Part shown: piece by piece, positions 38,470 to 50,588 of the stretch
Numbering within the stretch: position 1 is the stretch's first letter
Layout of the letters: each line of letters begins with the position of its first letter
Source of the DNA: Megalopta genalis
Lineage: Eukaryota; Arthropoda; Insecta; Hymenoptera; Halictidae
Direction of reading: 5' to 3'
DNA: 64,000 bases
Assembly: GCF_051020955.1 (NCBI RefSeq)
Contig: NC_135015.1
Span: 9,869,616-9,933,615 of the forward strand
Notes under the pieces: model-generated
The model's input: the letters and a program-made list of their open reading frames with translations, nothing else
Databases searched by the model: none
What the model was told of the DNA's origin: nothing
Program-made: the position numbers and the translations under genes

Positions 38470-39349
38470 TTAAGCAATAGTTGTCCGAAGGACACTTAAA
38501 TAGGCCAGTGATGTTTTCATAACCTGCAAATATAACCACGTGAGAACAATTCAGAAAATTTTGTTTTCCTACGATTCTTATATTATTCGATTGCGACGTG
38601 ATTCATTTATATATGAAATCTTACTTACGCTTCCAAAAGTCGACAGATTTAAATCAGCTATCTGCCCGGCAGAGATTTTCGAGGGAAACCTTGATACACC
38701 GATGATCAAAATTAAACCGCGCATCGTGTCGACGGGAAGATGATACCAATCAATTGTAAAACATAACAGTCCAACATTACCAGTCTGCAAGGTATGTACA
38801 AAAAGAAAATATCAGCTTTCTTAATGTATAACGAGTTATGACACAGTTGTATATTTAGTCAAAGATTTTAAATTAAAGTATAATTTGTGATAATTGTGCT
38901 ACGGGTAGAATTATGCTTACCTTTTCTACCAGAAGTTCTCCAATGTAGCACAATATGAACATATTGAACATGAAAGATAACAGTAGCAAAAAATATGTAA
39001 CAAGGCCGACTCTGTTGTTGTCATTCCAATCCTATCATAGAAATACTCATAAATTCAGTAAACCGGGACAAATGTTCGATTTTAACATATTAGTGCAGTA
39101 AAACCGAATACTGTGTGGTCATCAGTTCTCTCTCTCTCTCCCTCTCTCTATGTGCCTTTAGCTTGTTTTCGGATATAATTACCTTTATATTTCTCGATCA
39201 AAACATATTATATCTTGTTATTATTTTACATTAGCTAATTTTGTATGAATGATTTTAATATGTATGATTAGATAAATATGAAGTTAATTTTGATCGAAAT
39301 CAAACTAACGGTACAGCATTTGGTCACTCCAGTAGCCGGCTTCATTATC

Positions 39350-39399
<50 letters not shown>

Positions 39400-41184
39400 T
39401 TATATTTAATTGTATGTACAGTATGCCTTCAAAGACGACTGTTAATATTTCTTTTAGAAACACACATTGAAGTTTACATGGAACCTTTGTTTAGAGATAG
39501 GAAGTTCTCAAAGCTTATCACCGCAGTATTCAGTGTCGTTCAAGGCATAAGCAGAGGAGTTAAAGTGGTCAAAGAACGTAAAATTCAGCGTACCCTTACA
39601 GTATAATATTCAAGCGTACAAATGATAAAAGTTGTACCAATGAACTCCATTAAACATACTTCTTGCAGAAGTGTCCCTACCACTGTCGAAAATCTGGAAC
39701 GGGGTCGTAATATATTTTCATCGCGAATCAATCTTGTGAAACATGATTATCATACCTTAGCATTCGTATGTGATGTTGAACGATGTTTACCAATTGCAGA
39801 TGCAGGTTCGTATTCTCTTTGATGTCGGTTAAGTTCTGCAGTTTTAGTATCATGATGTCGACTTGGCCACACACGTGAGTGATAAACAACGCGGCCAATG
39901 CACAAGCACCAATTGTCACGGAAGTAATCATGTAACCGCATAAACAGTGAGCAGCGTATACCAATTCGTAATAGGAACTCTCTTGTGGGTTGAAGAAGCC
40001 GCTGTACATTGGATAAACCAGTGGCTTGATCGTACGATTGTGTTCATCGACGGAGGTACCGATCGCGTACGGCATGATCGTGTGGTACATGAAACCGCCC
40101 GAATACATGAACACCAGACATATTATCGTTAAATTTCGTCCGACATTGCCATACTTCAGCATCAACTTGCGATCCTCTCCCTTCTTAACCTGTTACAATA
40201 ATGCCCAGTGTTCCTCGTTTACTCGGAGGATTCTATCGTTAACACTTTTGCTCCGGAATATTTTCGAAGCAAAATGAAATATTATTTATCAGTCATTATA
40301 CAATATCCGAGCAATTTCTATTGTGATAGAAGAAGTTCATGACGTATTGCATTCTAATGTAAATTAAATAGTGTTTTGATATAATTCACGTAATTTTGAA
40401 AACGCCCGTAGTGAAAGGGTTCAAATAATTACCTTCTTGATTATATTTATAGTGGTTAAAATTTATGAGATGAAAATAACAGGTGCTACGTTTCTTCAAG
40501 AAAATTAAAAATTGTCAAAATCGTAACGGTAATAAAATATGGTATTTGAGATGAACGAATTGAAATCGTGTAGAGTGTGTAATCATGCAAACAATAAATT
40601 CGCTCCTAGGTTACTTCAAAAACAACTTATATCAATAACAGAATTTCTGCCTGACCCAGTGACACAGTTAGTTGAAAAACAGACACTGTAATCATTAAAA
40701 CGAAAATTCCTACAATCAGTCATCACTTAAGTATCACATGCTTGTTCCAATTTGCTGTATAACTCACTTAAATTGGCCAGTCATTGTAATAATGAGTCGA
40801 ATCACTGACCTCTTTCCAATCATGTTGCACGAATTCAATGCAGTACTTGAGGTTCGACTTGTACGCGGTGAGCGCCCAATATTTCAGTAGAGTCATTGTA
40901 CAGAAGGTGTAGAGACCGATGAGCTTAAATCTCGCCATCATGTCCTTCTCCTCGATCGAGAGGTACAAAGTGAACGGTACTATCGCGAACAGTAGAATAA
41001 CGTTCCAGAGTCCAATCACGATTTTCGGAAGAAATTGGTTACTGTTCTCCAAGAGGCTTGGCCAAATGCCAATCGAATTGAGAATCCATTTGGTGATCTT
41101 GAAAATGTAGATAATGTCGTCCTCATAGTACGGGTTCCGCGATTTACTGACGTCCTGTTCTCGAACTGCTATAGGTTTCGTCAT
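38470..41184 (-). CDS. Odorant receptor G (7tm_6 family), complete
   Basis: Complete six-exon OR of 409 residues. Exons: 41184-40810, 40189-39756, 39693-39594, 39031-38921, 38784-38629, 38523-38470, GT-AG, phases 0, 2, 0, 0, 0. The N-terminus is MTKPIAVREQDVSKSRNPYY. TM3 has MYSGGFMYHTIMPYAIG, the sequon is NRT, TM5 is EVCLMEFIGTTFIICTLEYY, TM6 ends CYIGELLVEK, and TM7 has DLNLSTFGS, then VMKTSLAYLSVLRTTIA and stop. Intron 3 (39,032-39,593) contains a long TA microsatellite and a TC tract. Exon 4 and the adjoining intron are almost identical to those of H. Exons 5-6 and their flanks are almost identical to those of I. Both point to recent exchange within the array. Confidence 0.92.
39126..39150. 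repeat. TC-rich microsatellite in intron 3 of gene G
   Basis: A run of TC dinucleotides with one CC interruption. It is absent from the otherwise similar intron of gene H. Confidence 0.85.
39350..39395. repeat. (TA)n microsatellite in intron 3 of gene G
   Basis: About 22 uninterrupted TA units, followed by TTTATTTATATT. It is expanded only in this gene; the homologous introns of F and H have a few units. Confidence 0.95.
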
Positions 41185-41280
41185 GTTTGCTGCTAGGAAG
41201 CTTGAAAGCGACTGACCACAGAGGGGGATTCACCGCATTGATCATTATTCATGCACACAGAACTCGCGTTAGTAAACGTC

Positions 41281-41289
41281 CGCGTGCAC
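41281..41289. promoter_or_regulatory. Conserved CGCGTGCAC motif upstream of gene G
   Basis: Variant of GTGCGTGCAC, 97 bp before the ATG. Confidence 0.35.
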
Positions 41290-41457
41290 TTCTTTGATTA
41301 TGGTTTTAGATTGATCGACCACTTGTTGAAAAAACAACACAATAGAAATTCACAGAAATAGCTCACCACCCTAGAGAATTATGTGTTGAAATTGTCCGCC
41401 AAGGTAGGGGGATTATGTGCGGTTGCTTTACACAGTAAGTGCAGTTGCATGCTTGCT

Positions 41458-41548
41458 GAGACAGGATAATATCAGTGACAGTGAGTATGTATAGACATAT
41501 CATTTTATGAAGAGTGTACAGACAATGATAAAATGATCGGAACCTTGT
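41458..41548 (-). promoter_or_regulatory. Promoter-like conserved block of gene G
   Basis: Minus strand reads GGTTCCGATCATTTTATC, ATTGTC and TACAC, then CTTCATAAAATGATATG. A short deletion removes bases between TACAC and CTTCAT compared with E and F. Confidence 0.35.
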
Positions 41549-42425
41549 AGTATTTTTTAGCAATCAGTCTTATCTCATAAAAATTGAAAAGATTTTATTG
41601 TCGTGTAACACAAATGTATTTTTCTGTAGAAATAAAACAGTCTAAATTAGATAAAGTCTTAATAATGAAAGTTTATTTAATCTTATAAATCTAATCTCTT
41701 TCACTGCATGGTATTTCCGGTGTACGAAACAGTGTCGTTAATATATTGAAATTCAGTGGTACATAATGTTGTGATAAATTGTATTTTTACAGATATTGAA
41801 GCTAACCTATATATTTCTTAATGAAATCTGAATGAATATTCACGATTGTCAAAATGTCGAAACTTATCGTATGCAATGATTGATATGATTAAATCATTCT
41901 GTGAAGTTCATGGTAAGTCATGTCGCTTTAGTTTCAAAGATGGTTACATCGCAAGTACAGTAAATTCTCTTCAATTGTCCCCGAGTTTGTAAACAAAAAT
42001 GATGAAGTGTTGTTGGAAGTGGTGATACGATTATTTGAGCCTTAGGACTCGTTTTTACAGTTGTTGGCAATTGGCAAATATAAAAACAAGCCGCGAGGCT
42101 CGAATATTCGTACCTCGTCTTCCCAAATTGTCACAATTTTTGACACAAGTTGATGGATAATTGGAGTTAATTTACTTCATCTAGATCCAGGAATGTCACC
42201 ACAATACATACACCAGCCCCGCAAGTATTATCTTCCAGATGATTGGTTAAAATAAGACACGTGCGTGTTTCGTATTAACGAAAAAAGAAAGTATGAGTTA
42301 CGATGATTAACACTTTATACTCTGTATATCAACATTTGGGATTACAAACAATTACATTACAATGCCAGCATTTCAATACAACTGCTCCATTTGCCTGTCC
42401 TAGAAATACTTACTACAATTTAAAA
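41549..42425. other. Spacer between genes H and G
   Basis: AT-rich intergenic DNA homologous to the two preceding spacers, with the third fold-back copy. No gene is recognised. Confidence 0.55.
41959..42176. mobile_element. Fold-back (MITE-like) element, copy 3
   Basis: Left end AGTAAATTCTCTTCAATTG and right end AATTGGAGTTAATTTACT are complementary with few mismatches. Same position relative to genes as copies 1 and 2. Confidence 0.65.
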
Positions 42426-45103
42426 TTACACAACAGACGTTCGTAGAAAACTTAAATAAACCAGTGTTGTTTTGATAATCTGCGAAGATTATTTTACACA
42501 TTATTACGAATGCGACGTGATTCAATTATGAATGAAATCTTACTTACGTTTCCAAAAGTCGACAGATTCAAATCAGCTATCTTGCCGGCAGAGATTTTCG
42601 AGGGAAACCTTGATATGCCGATGATCAAAATTAAACCGCGCATCGTGTCGACGGGGAGATGATACCAATTAATTGTAAAGCATAGCACTCCAACATTACC
42701 AGTCTGGCAGGTATGTACATAAAGTAAACGTCACTCTTCTCAGTATATAACAGGTTATGCCATAGTAGTAAATTTAGTAATACAGTTAACGTAATGTATA
42801 ATTTGTGATAATTGCGATATGGGTAGAATTATGCTTACCTTTTCTACCAGAAGTTCACCAATGTAGCATAGTATGAACATATTGAACATGAAAGATAACA
42901 GTAGCAAAAAATATGTAACAAGGCCGACTCTGTTGTTGTCATTCCAATCCTATCATAGAAATACTCGTAAATTTAGTAAACCGGGACAAATGTTCGATTT
43001 TAAGATATTAGTGCAGTAAAACCGAATACTGTGTGATCATCAGTTCTGTGCCATTAGCTTGTTTTCAGATATAATTAACTTTATATTTCTCGAACAAAAC
43101 ATATTATATCTTGTTATTATTTTATATTAGCTAACTTTGAATAAATGATTTGAATATGTCTGGTTAGATAAATATGAAGTTAATTATGATCAAAAACAGA
43201 CTGACGGCACAGCAACTGGTTACACACCAGTAACCGGCTTGATTACCTTATATAAGTATGTATGATTAATTGTACGTACAGTATGCCTCCAAAGACAATT
43301 GTAAACCCGGAGTGTAACACCGATATGACATTTAAATATTTCTCTCACAAAACATACATTTAAATTTCCATGAAATCTTTGTTTCGATGCTTTTAAACAA
43401 GAAGTTCTCAAAGTTTATCAGCGCAGCATTTAGTGTCGTTCGAGGCATAATTGGAGAAATTCAAGTGGTCGAAGAACGTAAAATTCAGCGTACCGTTATA
43501 GTATAATATTCAAGCATACAAATGATAAAAGTTGAACCAATGAATTCCAGTAAACATACTTCTTGCAGAAGTGTCCCTACCACTGTCGAAAATCTAGAAC
43601 GGGTATGTAATATATTTTTGTCGGTGGTCAAACTTGTGATACATGATTGTCGTACCTTAGCATTCGTATGTGGTGTTGAACGATGTTTACTAATTGTAGA
43701 TGCAGGTTCGTATTCTCTTTGAGGTCGGCTAGGTTGTGAAGTCTTAGTATCATGATGTCGATCTGGCCGCAGACGTGAGTGACAAACAACGCTGCCAATG
43801 CACAAGCACCAATTGTAACGGAATAAATCATGTAACCGCATAAACAGTGGGCAGTGTATACCAATTCGTAATAAGGACTATCTTGTGGGTTGAAGAAGCC
43901 GCTGTACATTGGATAAACCAGTGGCTTGATCGTACGATTGTGTTCATCGACGGAGGTACCGATCGCGTACGGCATGATCGTGTGGTACATGAAACCGCCT
44001 GTGTACATGAACACCAGGCTTATTACCGTTAAATTTCGTCCGACATTACCATACTTCAGCATCAATTTGCGATCCTCAATCTTCTTGACCTGTCACAACA
44101 ATTCCCAGTGTTGTTCGTTTACTCGGAGGACTCTATCATTAACAATTTCGCTCCGGAATATTTTCGAAGCAAAATGAAATATTATTTATCAGTCATTATA
44201 CAATACCCGAGCAATTTCTATTGTCCTCATTATTTATATCCTTCTTTTATATATGGAAACGAGAAATTCACGAAGTATTGGATTCTAAGGTGGAGTAAAT
44301 AATATTGTGATATAATTCACGTAATATCAAAAACGCCCTTCTTGTTTATATTTGTCATAGATGAAGTTTCTGAAGTGAAAGAAACACGTGCTACGTTTCA
44401 CAAAGAAAATTAAAAATGGTCAGAATCGTAACGGTTATAAAATATGGTATGGTGGACAAAATAAAATATATGGTGGACTAATTGAAACCGTATGGACTAT
44501 GTGATCATGTAATCAACGTATTTCGGCAACAAACTATATCAAAAACTACTTATAAAAATGACAGAACAACTGTGTGACCCAGTGACACAGTTAGTTGAAA
44601 AACGGACACTATAATCATTGAAACGAAAATTCCTGCAGTCACCACTTAATTACCACGTGCTTGCTCCAATCTGCTGTATAACTCACTTGAATTAACCAGT
44701 CATTGTGATAATGAATCGAATCACTTGCCTCTATCCAATCGTGTTGAACGAATTCAATGCAGTATTTGAGGTTTGGCTTGTACGCGGTGAGCGCCCAATA
44801 TTTCAGTAGAGTTATTGTACAGAAGGTAAAGAGACCAATAAGCTTTAATCTCATCACTACGCTCTTCTCCTCGAGCGTGAGATACAAAGTGAACGGTATT
44901 ATCGCAAACAGTAAAATAACATTCCAGAATCCAATCATGATTTTTGGAAGAAATTGGTAACTGTTCTGCAAGAGGTTCGGCCAAATGCCAATCGAATTCA
45001 GAATCCATCTTGCAATCTTGAAAATGTAGACAATGTCTTTCTCGTAGTGCGGGTTTCGCGATTGAACGACGTTCTGTTCTTGAACTGCGACAGGTTTCAT
45101 CAT
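42426..45103 (-). CDS. Odorant receptor H (7tm_6 family), complete, GC donor in intron 1
   Basis: Complete six-exon OR of 409 residues. Exons: 45103-44729, 44089-43656, 43593-43494, 42949-42839, 42703-42548, 42479-42426, phases 0, 2, 0, 0, 0. All introns are GT-AG except the first, whose donor is GAG|GCAAGT where the other subcluster 2 genes have GTCAGT. AG|GCAAGT is the usual form of a functional GC donor, so splicing is probably kept. The protein has NPHYEKDIVYIFKIARW, TM3 with MYTGGFMYHTIMPYAIG, the sequon NRT, TM6 ending CYIGELLVEK, and TM7 with DLNLSTFGN, then IIKTTLVYLSFLRTSVV and stop. The start at 45,103 matches E to G. An upstream in-frame ATG at 45,157 is less likely because F lacks it. 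Nearest relatives are E and G. Confidence 0.9.
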
Positions 45104-45198
45104 GTTTGCTCCTAGGAAGCCTGAAAGCGACTGTCCACAAAAGGGGACTCGCCGCATCGATTATTACTCATGAATACAGACCTCATGTTTTTACAAGT

Positions 45199-45208
45199 GT
45201 GCGTGCAC
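45199..45208. promoter_or_regulatory. Conserved GTGCGTGCAC motif upstream of gene H
   Basis: Exactly 96 bp before the ATG at 45,103. This also favours that start over 45,157. Confidence 0.4.
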
Positions 45209-45370
45209 TCCTTTGATTATGGTTTTAGATGGATCGACCACTGGTTGAAAAAACCAACACGAATTCACGGAAATTGCCGACCATCTTTCAATTGCGTAGG
45301 GTTGAATTGTCCGACAATGTAGAGCCATTATGCGCGATTGCTTTACACAGAGTGCAGTTGCATGCTTGCT

Positions 45371-45465
45371 GAGACATCATAGTATCGCCAACTATACGTA
45401 TCGTTTTGTGCAACGTAATTACCTTATACCAACGATGATAAAGTGATCTAAACCTTATATATCGT
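45371..45465 (-). promoter_or_regulatory. Promoter-like conserved block of gene H
   Basis: Minus strand reads ATATATAAGGTTTAGATCAC, TTTATCATCGTTGGTATAAG and CACAAAACGATACG. It corresponds to the block upstream of E. Confidence 0.4.
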
Positions 45466-46080
45466 TTATTTTGTCGTGATATTGGATTTTGACACTGTTA
45501 TCTTTTCTGATAAGAATTGGAAAAATTTTATTGTCTTGTAAAACAAACGCATTTATTTGTGAACATCTTGGTAATCTGGATTTCTTCAACTTTATGAGAC
45601 TAATCTCTTGCGCTGTATGGTACTTTCAATATCAGTTCTGAATTAAATAGTGATAGTAATTTATTCAAATGCCGTGCTATGTGAAGTCGTCATAAATTGA
45701 ATTTTTGCAGATTTTGTAACTGTACTATATGTATATTTCATAATCAAATCTGAGTGACTCTATTCACAATTATTAAAATGTCAAAAATTATCGTCTACAG
45801 TGTCTGAAATGTTTGAATCATTTTGTAAAGAAAAGTTCATTGTAAGCCACGTCGTTTTGGTTTCAGAGGTGATTGGATCAGCTTCGCTCTCAGATGATTG
45901 GTTGAAATGAGGCACGTGCGTATTTCGTCTGAAGGGAAAATGAAAGTGTGAGTTACGATGATTAACACTTTGTTGTCTGTATATCAATATTTAGGACTGA
46001 AAAAGATTATATTACAATGCCAGCATTTCGATACAACTGCCTCATTTCTTTGTCTTAGAAATAGTTTCCAAAATCCAAAA
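45466..46080. other. Spacer between genes I and H
   Basis: AT-rich intergenic DNA. The fold-back element of the earlier spacers is missing here, and the flanks join directly. No gene is recognised. Confidence 0.5.
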
Positions 46081-48998
46081 TTATGCAATAGATGTTCGTA
46101 GAAAACTTAAATAGACCAGTGATGTTTTCATAACCTGCAAATATAACCACGTGAGAACAATTCAGAAAATTTTGTTTTCCTACGATTCTTATATTATTCG
46201 ATTGCGACGTGATTCATTTATATATGAAATCTTACTTACGTTTCCAAAAGTTGACAGATTTAAATCAGCTATTTTACCGGCAGAGATTTTTGAGGGAAAC
46301 CTTGATATGCCGATGATCAAAATTAAACCGCGCATCGTTTCGACGGGAAGATGATACCAATCAATTGTAAAACATAACAATCCAACATTACCAGTCTGCA
46401 AGGTATGTACACAAAGTAAATATCAGCTTTCTTAATATATAACGAGTTATGACACAGTACTAAATTTAATAAAAGAGTTAAAAAATTAATGTCTAATTTG
46501 TGATAATTGTGCTACGGGTAGAATTATGCTTACCTTCTCTACCAGAAGATCTCCAATGTAGCACAGTATGAATATATTGAACATAAAAGATAATAGTAGC
46601 AAAAAATATGTAACAAGACTAACTCTGTTGTTGTCCTTCCAATCCTATCATAAATATGGTCATAAATTTAAAAAGCCAGGATGAATATTCGATTTTAATG
46701 TACTAGCGCAGTAAAATTGGATACCGTGGGGTCGTGGGGTCATTAGTTGCTGTGCTTTTGGTCTGCTTGTGAGCATCACTATTTCTCGAACGAAACATAT
46801 TATATCTTTTTATTATTTCATTTTGTCTATTTTTGAATAAAAGAATTTAATATCTCTGATTAGATAAATACAAAGTTAATTATGATCGAAAACAAACTAA
46901 AGGCACAACAATTGGTCACTTTCCAATTACCGGCCCCATTGCCGTATACAGGGTGCCCTAAAATTATTGTACAAGCGTGAAATGAAAAATTAATGAAAAA
47001 CAGTGACCAATGAGAGACGACGTGGGCTGGCGCAAGGTGGCTGAGCCAATGAGCGGGACTAGGCTTCGACCGCTCGTTGGCTCGGCCATCTTACTCCAGC
47101 CGAGCTCGCCTCTGATTTGCCAGTATTTTTCGTTAATAACTCATAAACGAAGCCGCAGATTGCATTTTCGCTAAGGAAAAAATTACTTCAAATGACCTCA
47201 GGAACCTGTAATTTCTCGTTTGTACAATAATTTTTGGATACCCTATATATGTATATATGATTAATTGTAAGTACAGTATGCCCCCAAAGACAACCGTAAA
47301 CTCGAACTGTAACAACGACTTGACATTTACGTATTTCTTTCACGAAACATACATTTAAATTCCCATGAAACCTTTGTTAAAATGCTGTTTTGAAAGTTCT
47401 CGAAGCATATTGCCGCAGTATTCAGTGTCGTTCGAGGCATAAACGATCCCAAGTGGTCGAAGAACGTAAAATTCAGCGTACCATTATAGTATAATATTCA
47501 AGCATACAAATGATAAAAGTTGAACCAATGAATTCCAGAAAACATGCTTCTTGCAGAAGTGTCTCTATCATTGATGAAAATCTGAAAATTGTGATACAAT
47601 ATGTTTTCATCATTGCTAAAACTGGTTCATTGATGAACACTGATTCAAAGGCCTACCTTAACGTCCGCACATGGTGCTCGATGATCTTTGCTAATCGTGG
47701 GTTCAGGTTCGTCTTCTTTTTGTGGACAGCCAAATTTTGCAAATTTAGTATCAGAATGTCGATTTGGCCACAGATGTGAGTGGCAAACAACGCGGCCAAA
47801 CCGCATACACTGATCGACACAGAATTTATAATGTATCCACACATAACGTGCATAGCAAACACCAGATCGTAATAAGGCCTCTTCTGTGGGTCAAAAAGTC
47901 CGCTGTATGCGCGATAACTCAGCGGTTTGATTGTCCGATTGTATTCGTCGATGTGCGTACCGATCGCGTATTGCACGATCGTATGGTACATAAAACCGCC
48001 TGAGTACATCAACACCACGCACAGTATCGTTAGATTTCGACTCATGTTACCATACTTCAGCATCAATTCACGGTCTTCTCTTCGCTCCACCTGTCACAAC
48101 ATTTCCCAGTGTTCTTCCTTTACTCGAAGGATTCTTTCACTAACAATTTCGCTCCGGATTTTTGTTCGACGTAAAAGGAAAGTCTTCCGATGACATCTAA
48201 CCGTTAATTAAATCATGATATAATTAAACATTACGATTTTTGGGATATTTAATTGAGTCACTTCGAATCGTGTATCGTGTTTAAATTATGAAGATACTTT
48301 CGCTAGCGTCGAAAGATTAAAATTCTGTTCAAACTTGCCTTTGTTTCTATTAAATCATTAATATTTAATGAAAGAATTTTCAAATAATGGACCCTCCGGC
48401 GAAAATTGACGTACTTATAAATTATTGTACTTATACATTCCTAGCACAAGCGCAGATATTTACATGCATCAAACTTCAGAATAAATACATATATAGTTTC
48501 TTTTACGTTAAATCAGTTTCTATAAATATTCACCATTTGAGTGTCACGACACTTTCGTTCGGATCTGTTTTATTACATATAAACTTTAATTGGCGAGCCA
48601 AGGTAATAACGAATCAAATCACTGACCTCTTTCCAGTCGTCTTTCACGATCTGAATGCAGTGCTTGAGGGTGGGCTTGCACGCGATGATTGACCAATATT
48701 TGAACAGAGATAACCAACAGTAGATTACCGAACCCATAAGTCTCACTATGACCATCGTATTCTTTTCTTCTATCGTGAGGTACATAGTGAACGGTATTAT
48801 CGAGAAAGCCAAAATAGTATTCGACAGACCGACCGCAAATTTTTCAAGAAATTGGTTGCTGCCTTTCAAGGAGCCTGGCCAAATGCCGATCGATTTCAAG
48901 ATCCATTTGCTTGGCTTGAATATGTAGACAACGTCTTCTTCGTAGTACGGATTTCGCGGTTTGCCGACATTCTGATCTGGAACTTTATTAGAATTCAT
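46081..48998 (-). CDS. Odorant receptor I (7tm_6 family), complete, mosaic
   Basis: Complete six-exon OR of 408 residues. Exons: 48998-48627, 48090-47657, 47581-47482, 46644-46534, 46395-46240, 46134-46081, GT-AG, phases 0, 2, 0, 0, 0. The N-terminus is MNSNKVPDQNVGKPRNPYYE, then KPSKWILKSIGIWP. TM3 has MYSGGFMYHTIVQYAIG, the sequon is NRT, TM5 follows FSSMIETLLQEACFLEF, TM6 ends CYIGDLLVEK, and TM7 has DLNLSTFGN, then VMKTSLVYLSFLRTSIA and stop. Exons 1-3 group with J (shared FSSMIETLLQE, KPS.WILKSIGIWP). Exons 4-6 and intron 5 match G and H, almost base for base around exon 5. The switch falls in intron 3, which carries a small TIR element. The ATG at 48,998 aligns with J; one at 49,052 would add 18 residues. 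Confidence 0.9.
46948..47247. mobile_element. MITE-like TIR element in intron 3 of gene I
   Basis: About 300 bp bounded by inverted repeats of about 27 bp. The left end ACAGGGTGCCCTAAAATTAT is matched by the reverse complement of the right end, TATAGGGTATCCAAAAATTA, both followed by TGTACAA. TA flanks suggest a TA target-site duplication as in Tc1/mariner-type elements. It contains no coding frame. A diverged partial relative lies at about 54,781-54,997. Confidence 0.75.
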
Positions 48999-49092
48999 GC
49001 TCACGCATAGAAGGTTCTTCAGCGACTGATCGCCAAGAGGGTCTAGTCGCATTGATTATACATGGATACTAAGCTTACCCTAGTGCAGTTGT

Positions 49093-49102
49093 GTGCTTGC
49101 AC
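49093..49102. promoter_or_regulatory. Conserved GTGCTTGCAC motif upstream of gene I
   Basis: One-base variant of GTGCGTGCAC, 95 bp before the ATG. Confidence 0.35.
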
Positions 49103-49236
49103 TTTTTTCATTGTGGTTTTGAATTGATCGGCCATTCGTTGAAAAAACACCATAAATGCTGTGAAATTACTGATGATTCTATGTGTAGAGCTATTACGTC
49201 CGGGTGGTTTGTACCGAGGGTGCAGTTACGTTCTCG

Positions 49237-49326
49237 CTGAAATATGATAGTATCACTGTCTACATAGTTTCACTCAGAGTAATAACTTGGTGTAAAGAAT
49301 GATAACCTGCTCTAAGTCATATATAC
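49237..49326 (-). promoter_or_regulatory. Promoter-like conserved block of gene I
   Basis: Minus strand reads TATATGACTTAGAGCAGG, TTATCATTCTTTACACC and AGTTATTACTCTGAGTG. J has the same I/J-type version. Confidence 0.35.
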
Positions 49327-49946
49327 TTATCTGTTTGCTGTGATAAATTTCACGAACTAATTTTTATTATAAATACATAAAATCCGCAGTTTGTTATAAT
49401 TTTTCATTAATTATAAATTTAATTTAATTAAGTAGAAATTTTATTTAATTTCATTTGAGTTGAAGTATCTATATTTTAGTGGGATCTGTGTCCAAATTAA
49501 CGTTTGGAGTGATTAAACGGTTCGATTCACTTTGAAAGCAAGATTTCATGGTAAGTCATTTCTTGGCATGATTTTAGGAATGGTTGAATCGTTGCATCGC
49601 GACCAGTGGTTGAGTTCAAGATTCAATATCCGGTTCTGAACAACGGAGAAGAACGTCCAATGACTTGTGTGAAAATGTGACATGTGTGCTCTTTCCGAGG
49701 ACGAAGGAATAAAATGAAAATGTGAGTGTAATTATTACTATTTTATAATTCGTAGAAAAAATGTTGAAAACCAGAGTAAAAGTGACGGAAACATAATTAT
49801 TATAGTTATCCAGTCCATGTAGAGAATTTTACAACATTTGAGTCTTTGATTATAGTGATTACCAAATCCAATTAGTAAAGAAGTAAGCACGTGGAACAAA
49901 ACCTCCTTTATTTGTCTGTTCTACCAATCGCTACTAGAATTCTGGA
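49327..49946. other. Spacer between the 49.95 kb relic and gene I
   Basis: AT-rich intergenic DNA. No gene, RNA or repeat is recognised. Confidence 0.5.
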
Positions 49947-50588
49947 TTACGAAACAGTTGTTCGTTAGTTACTTTAACTTTCACATAATTGTGATTGTGA
50001 TGCAATTTAAATATATGTGAAACCTCACATTTCGAAAAGTTGTCATGTTTAAATCGGCCATTGGCTCGGCTGTGATTTTCGACGGACAACTTGTTATACC
50101 AATGATCATAATTAAACTGTGCACCACGTCGATAAGCAAATTATACCAAATGATCATAAAACATAACGATTCCACAGTACGAGTCTCCAACGTATAAAAA
50201 CTAAATATTAGTTTTCTCGGTATTTAACATATTATACTATAGCACTAAATATAGGGTGGTCAAAAAATGATAATACCACCGTAACATTGTTTAATAATAT
50301 TTTTTTTATTTATAGGCTTAGTTCTCGAGAAAAATAAGTTAGATAATTCATCATATCTACGTGGTTTATAATATTATAAGAAGTATAATTAGTTGGCCAT
50401 GATCAGAAAGGGTAGTTGATTCATATTTAATACTATTATTTTTCAAATTCAATTTTCTACCGACAGTTATTTACCGTGCTGTATAGTAGAAGAGTTAAAA
50501 TTATTTTACTAATATAGTTCGTAATAAATGGTGCACGTGTATGATTTTACATACCTTTTTTGCCAGAAAATCTTCAACGTACCTTTTA
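49947..50588 (-). pseudogene. OR pseudogene, exons 4 (partial) to 6
   Basis: A 3' half of a receptor. Exon 4 survives only as YVEDFLAKK with its GT donor (50,555-50,588). Exon 5 is full length (50,184-50,029, 156 bp) and open with splice sites, reading TVESLCFMIIWYNLLIDVV to MADLNMTTFRN. Exon 6 (about 49,980-49,947) is shortened and has internal stops before RTTVS. Exons 1-3 and most of exon 4 are missing. The break joins the middle of exon 4 to sequence that elsewhere lies in intergenic spacer, as expected from a deletion by unequal crossing over. Closest to the I-L group (MTTF as in K and L). Confidence 0.75.
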
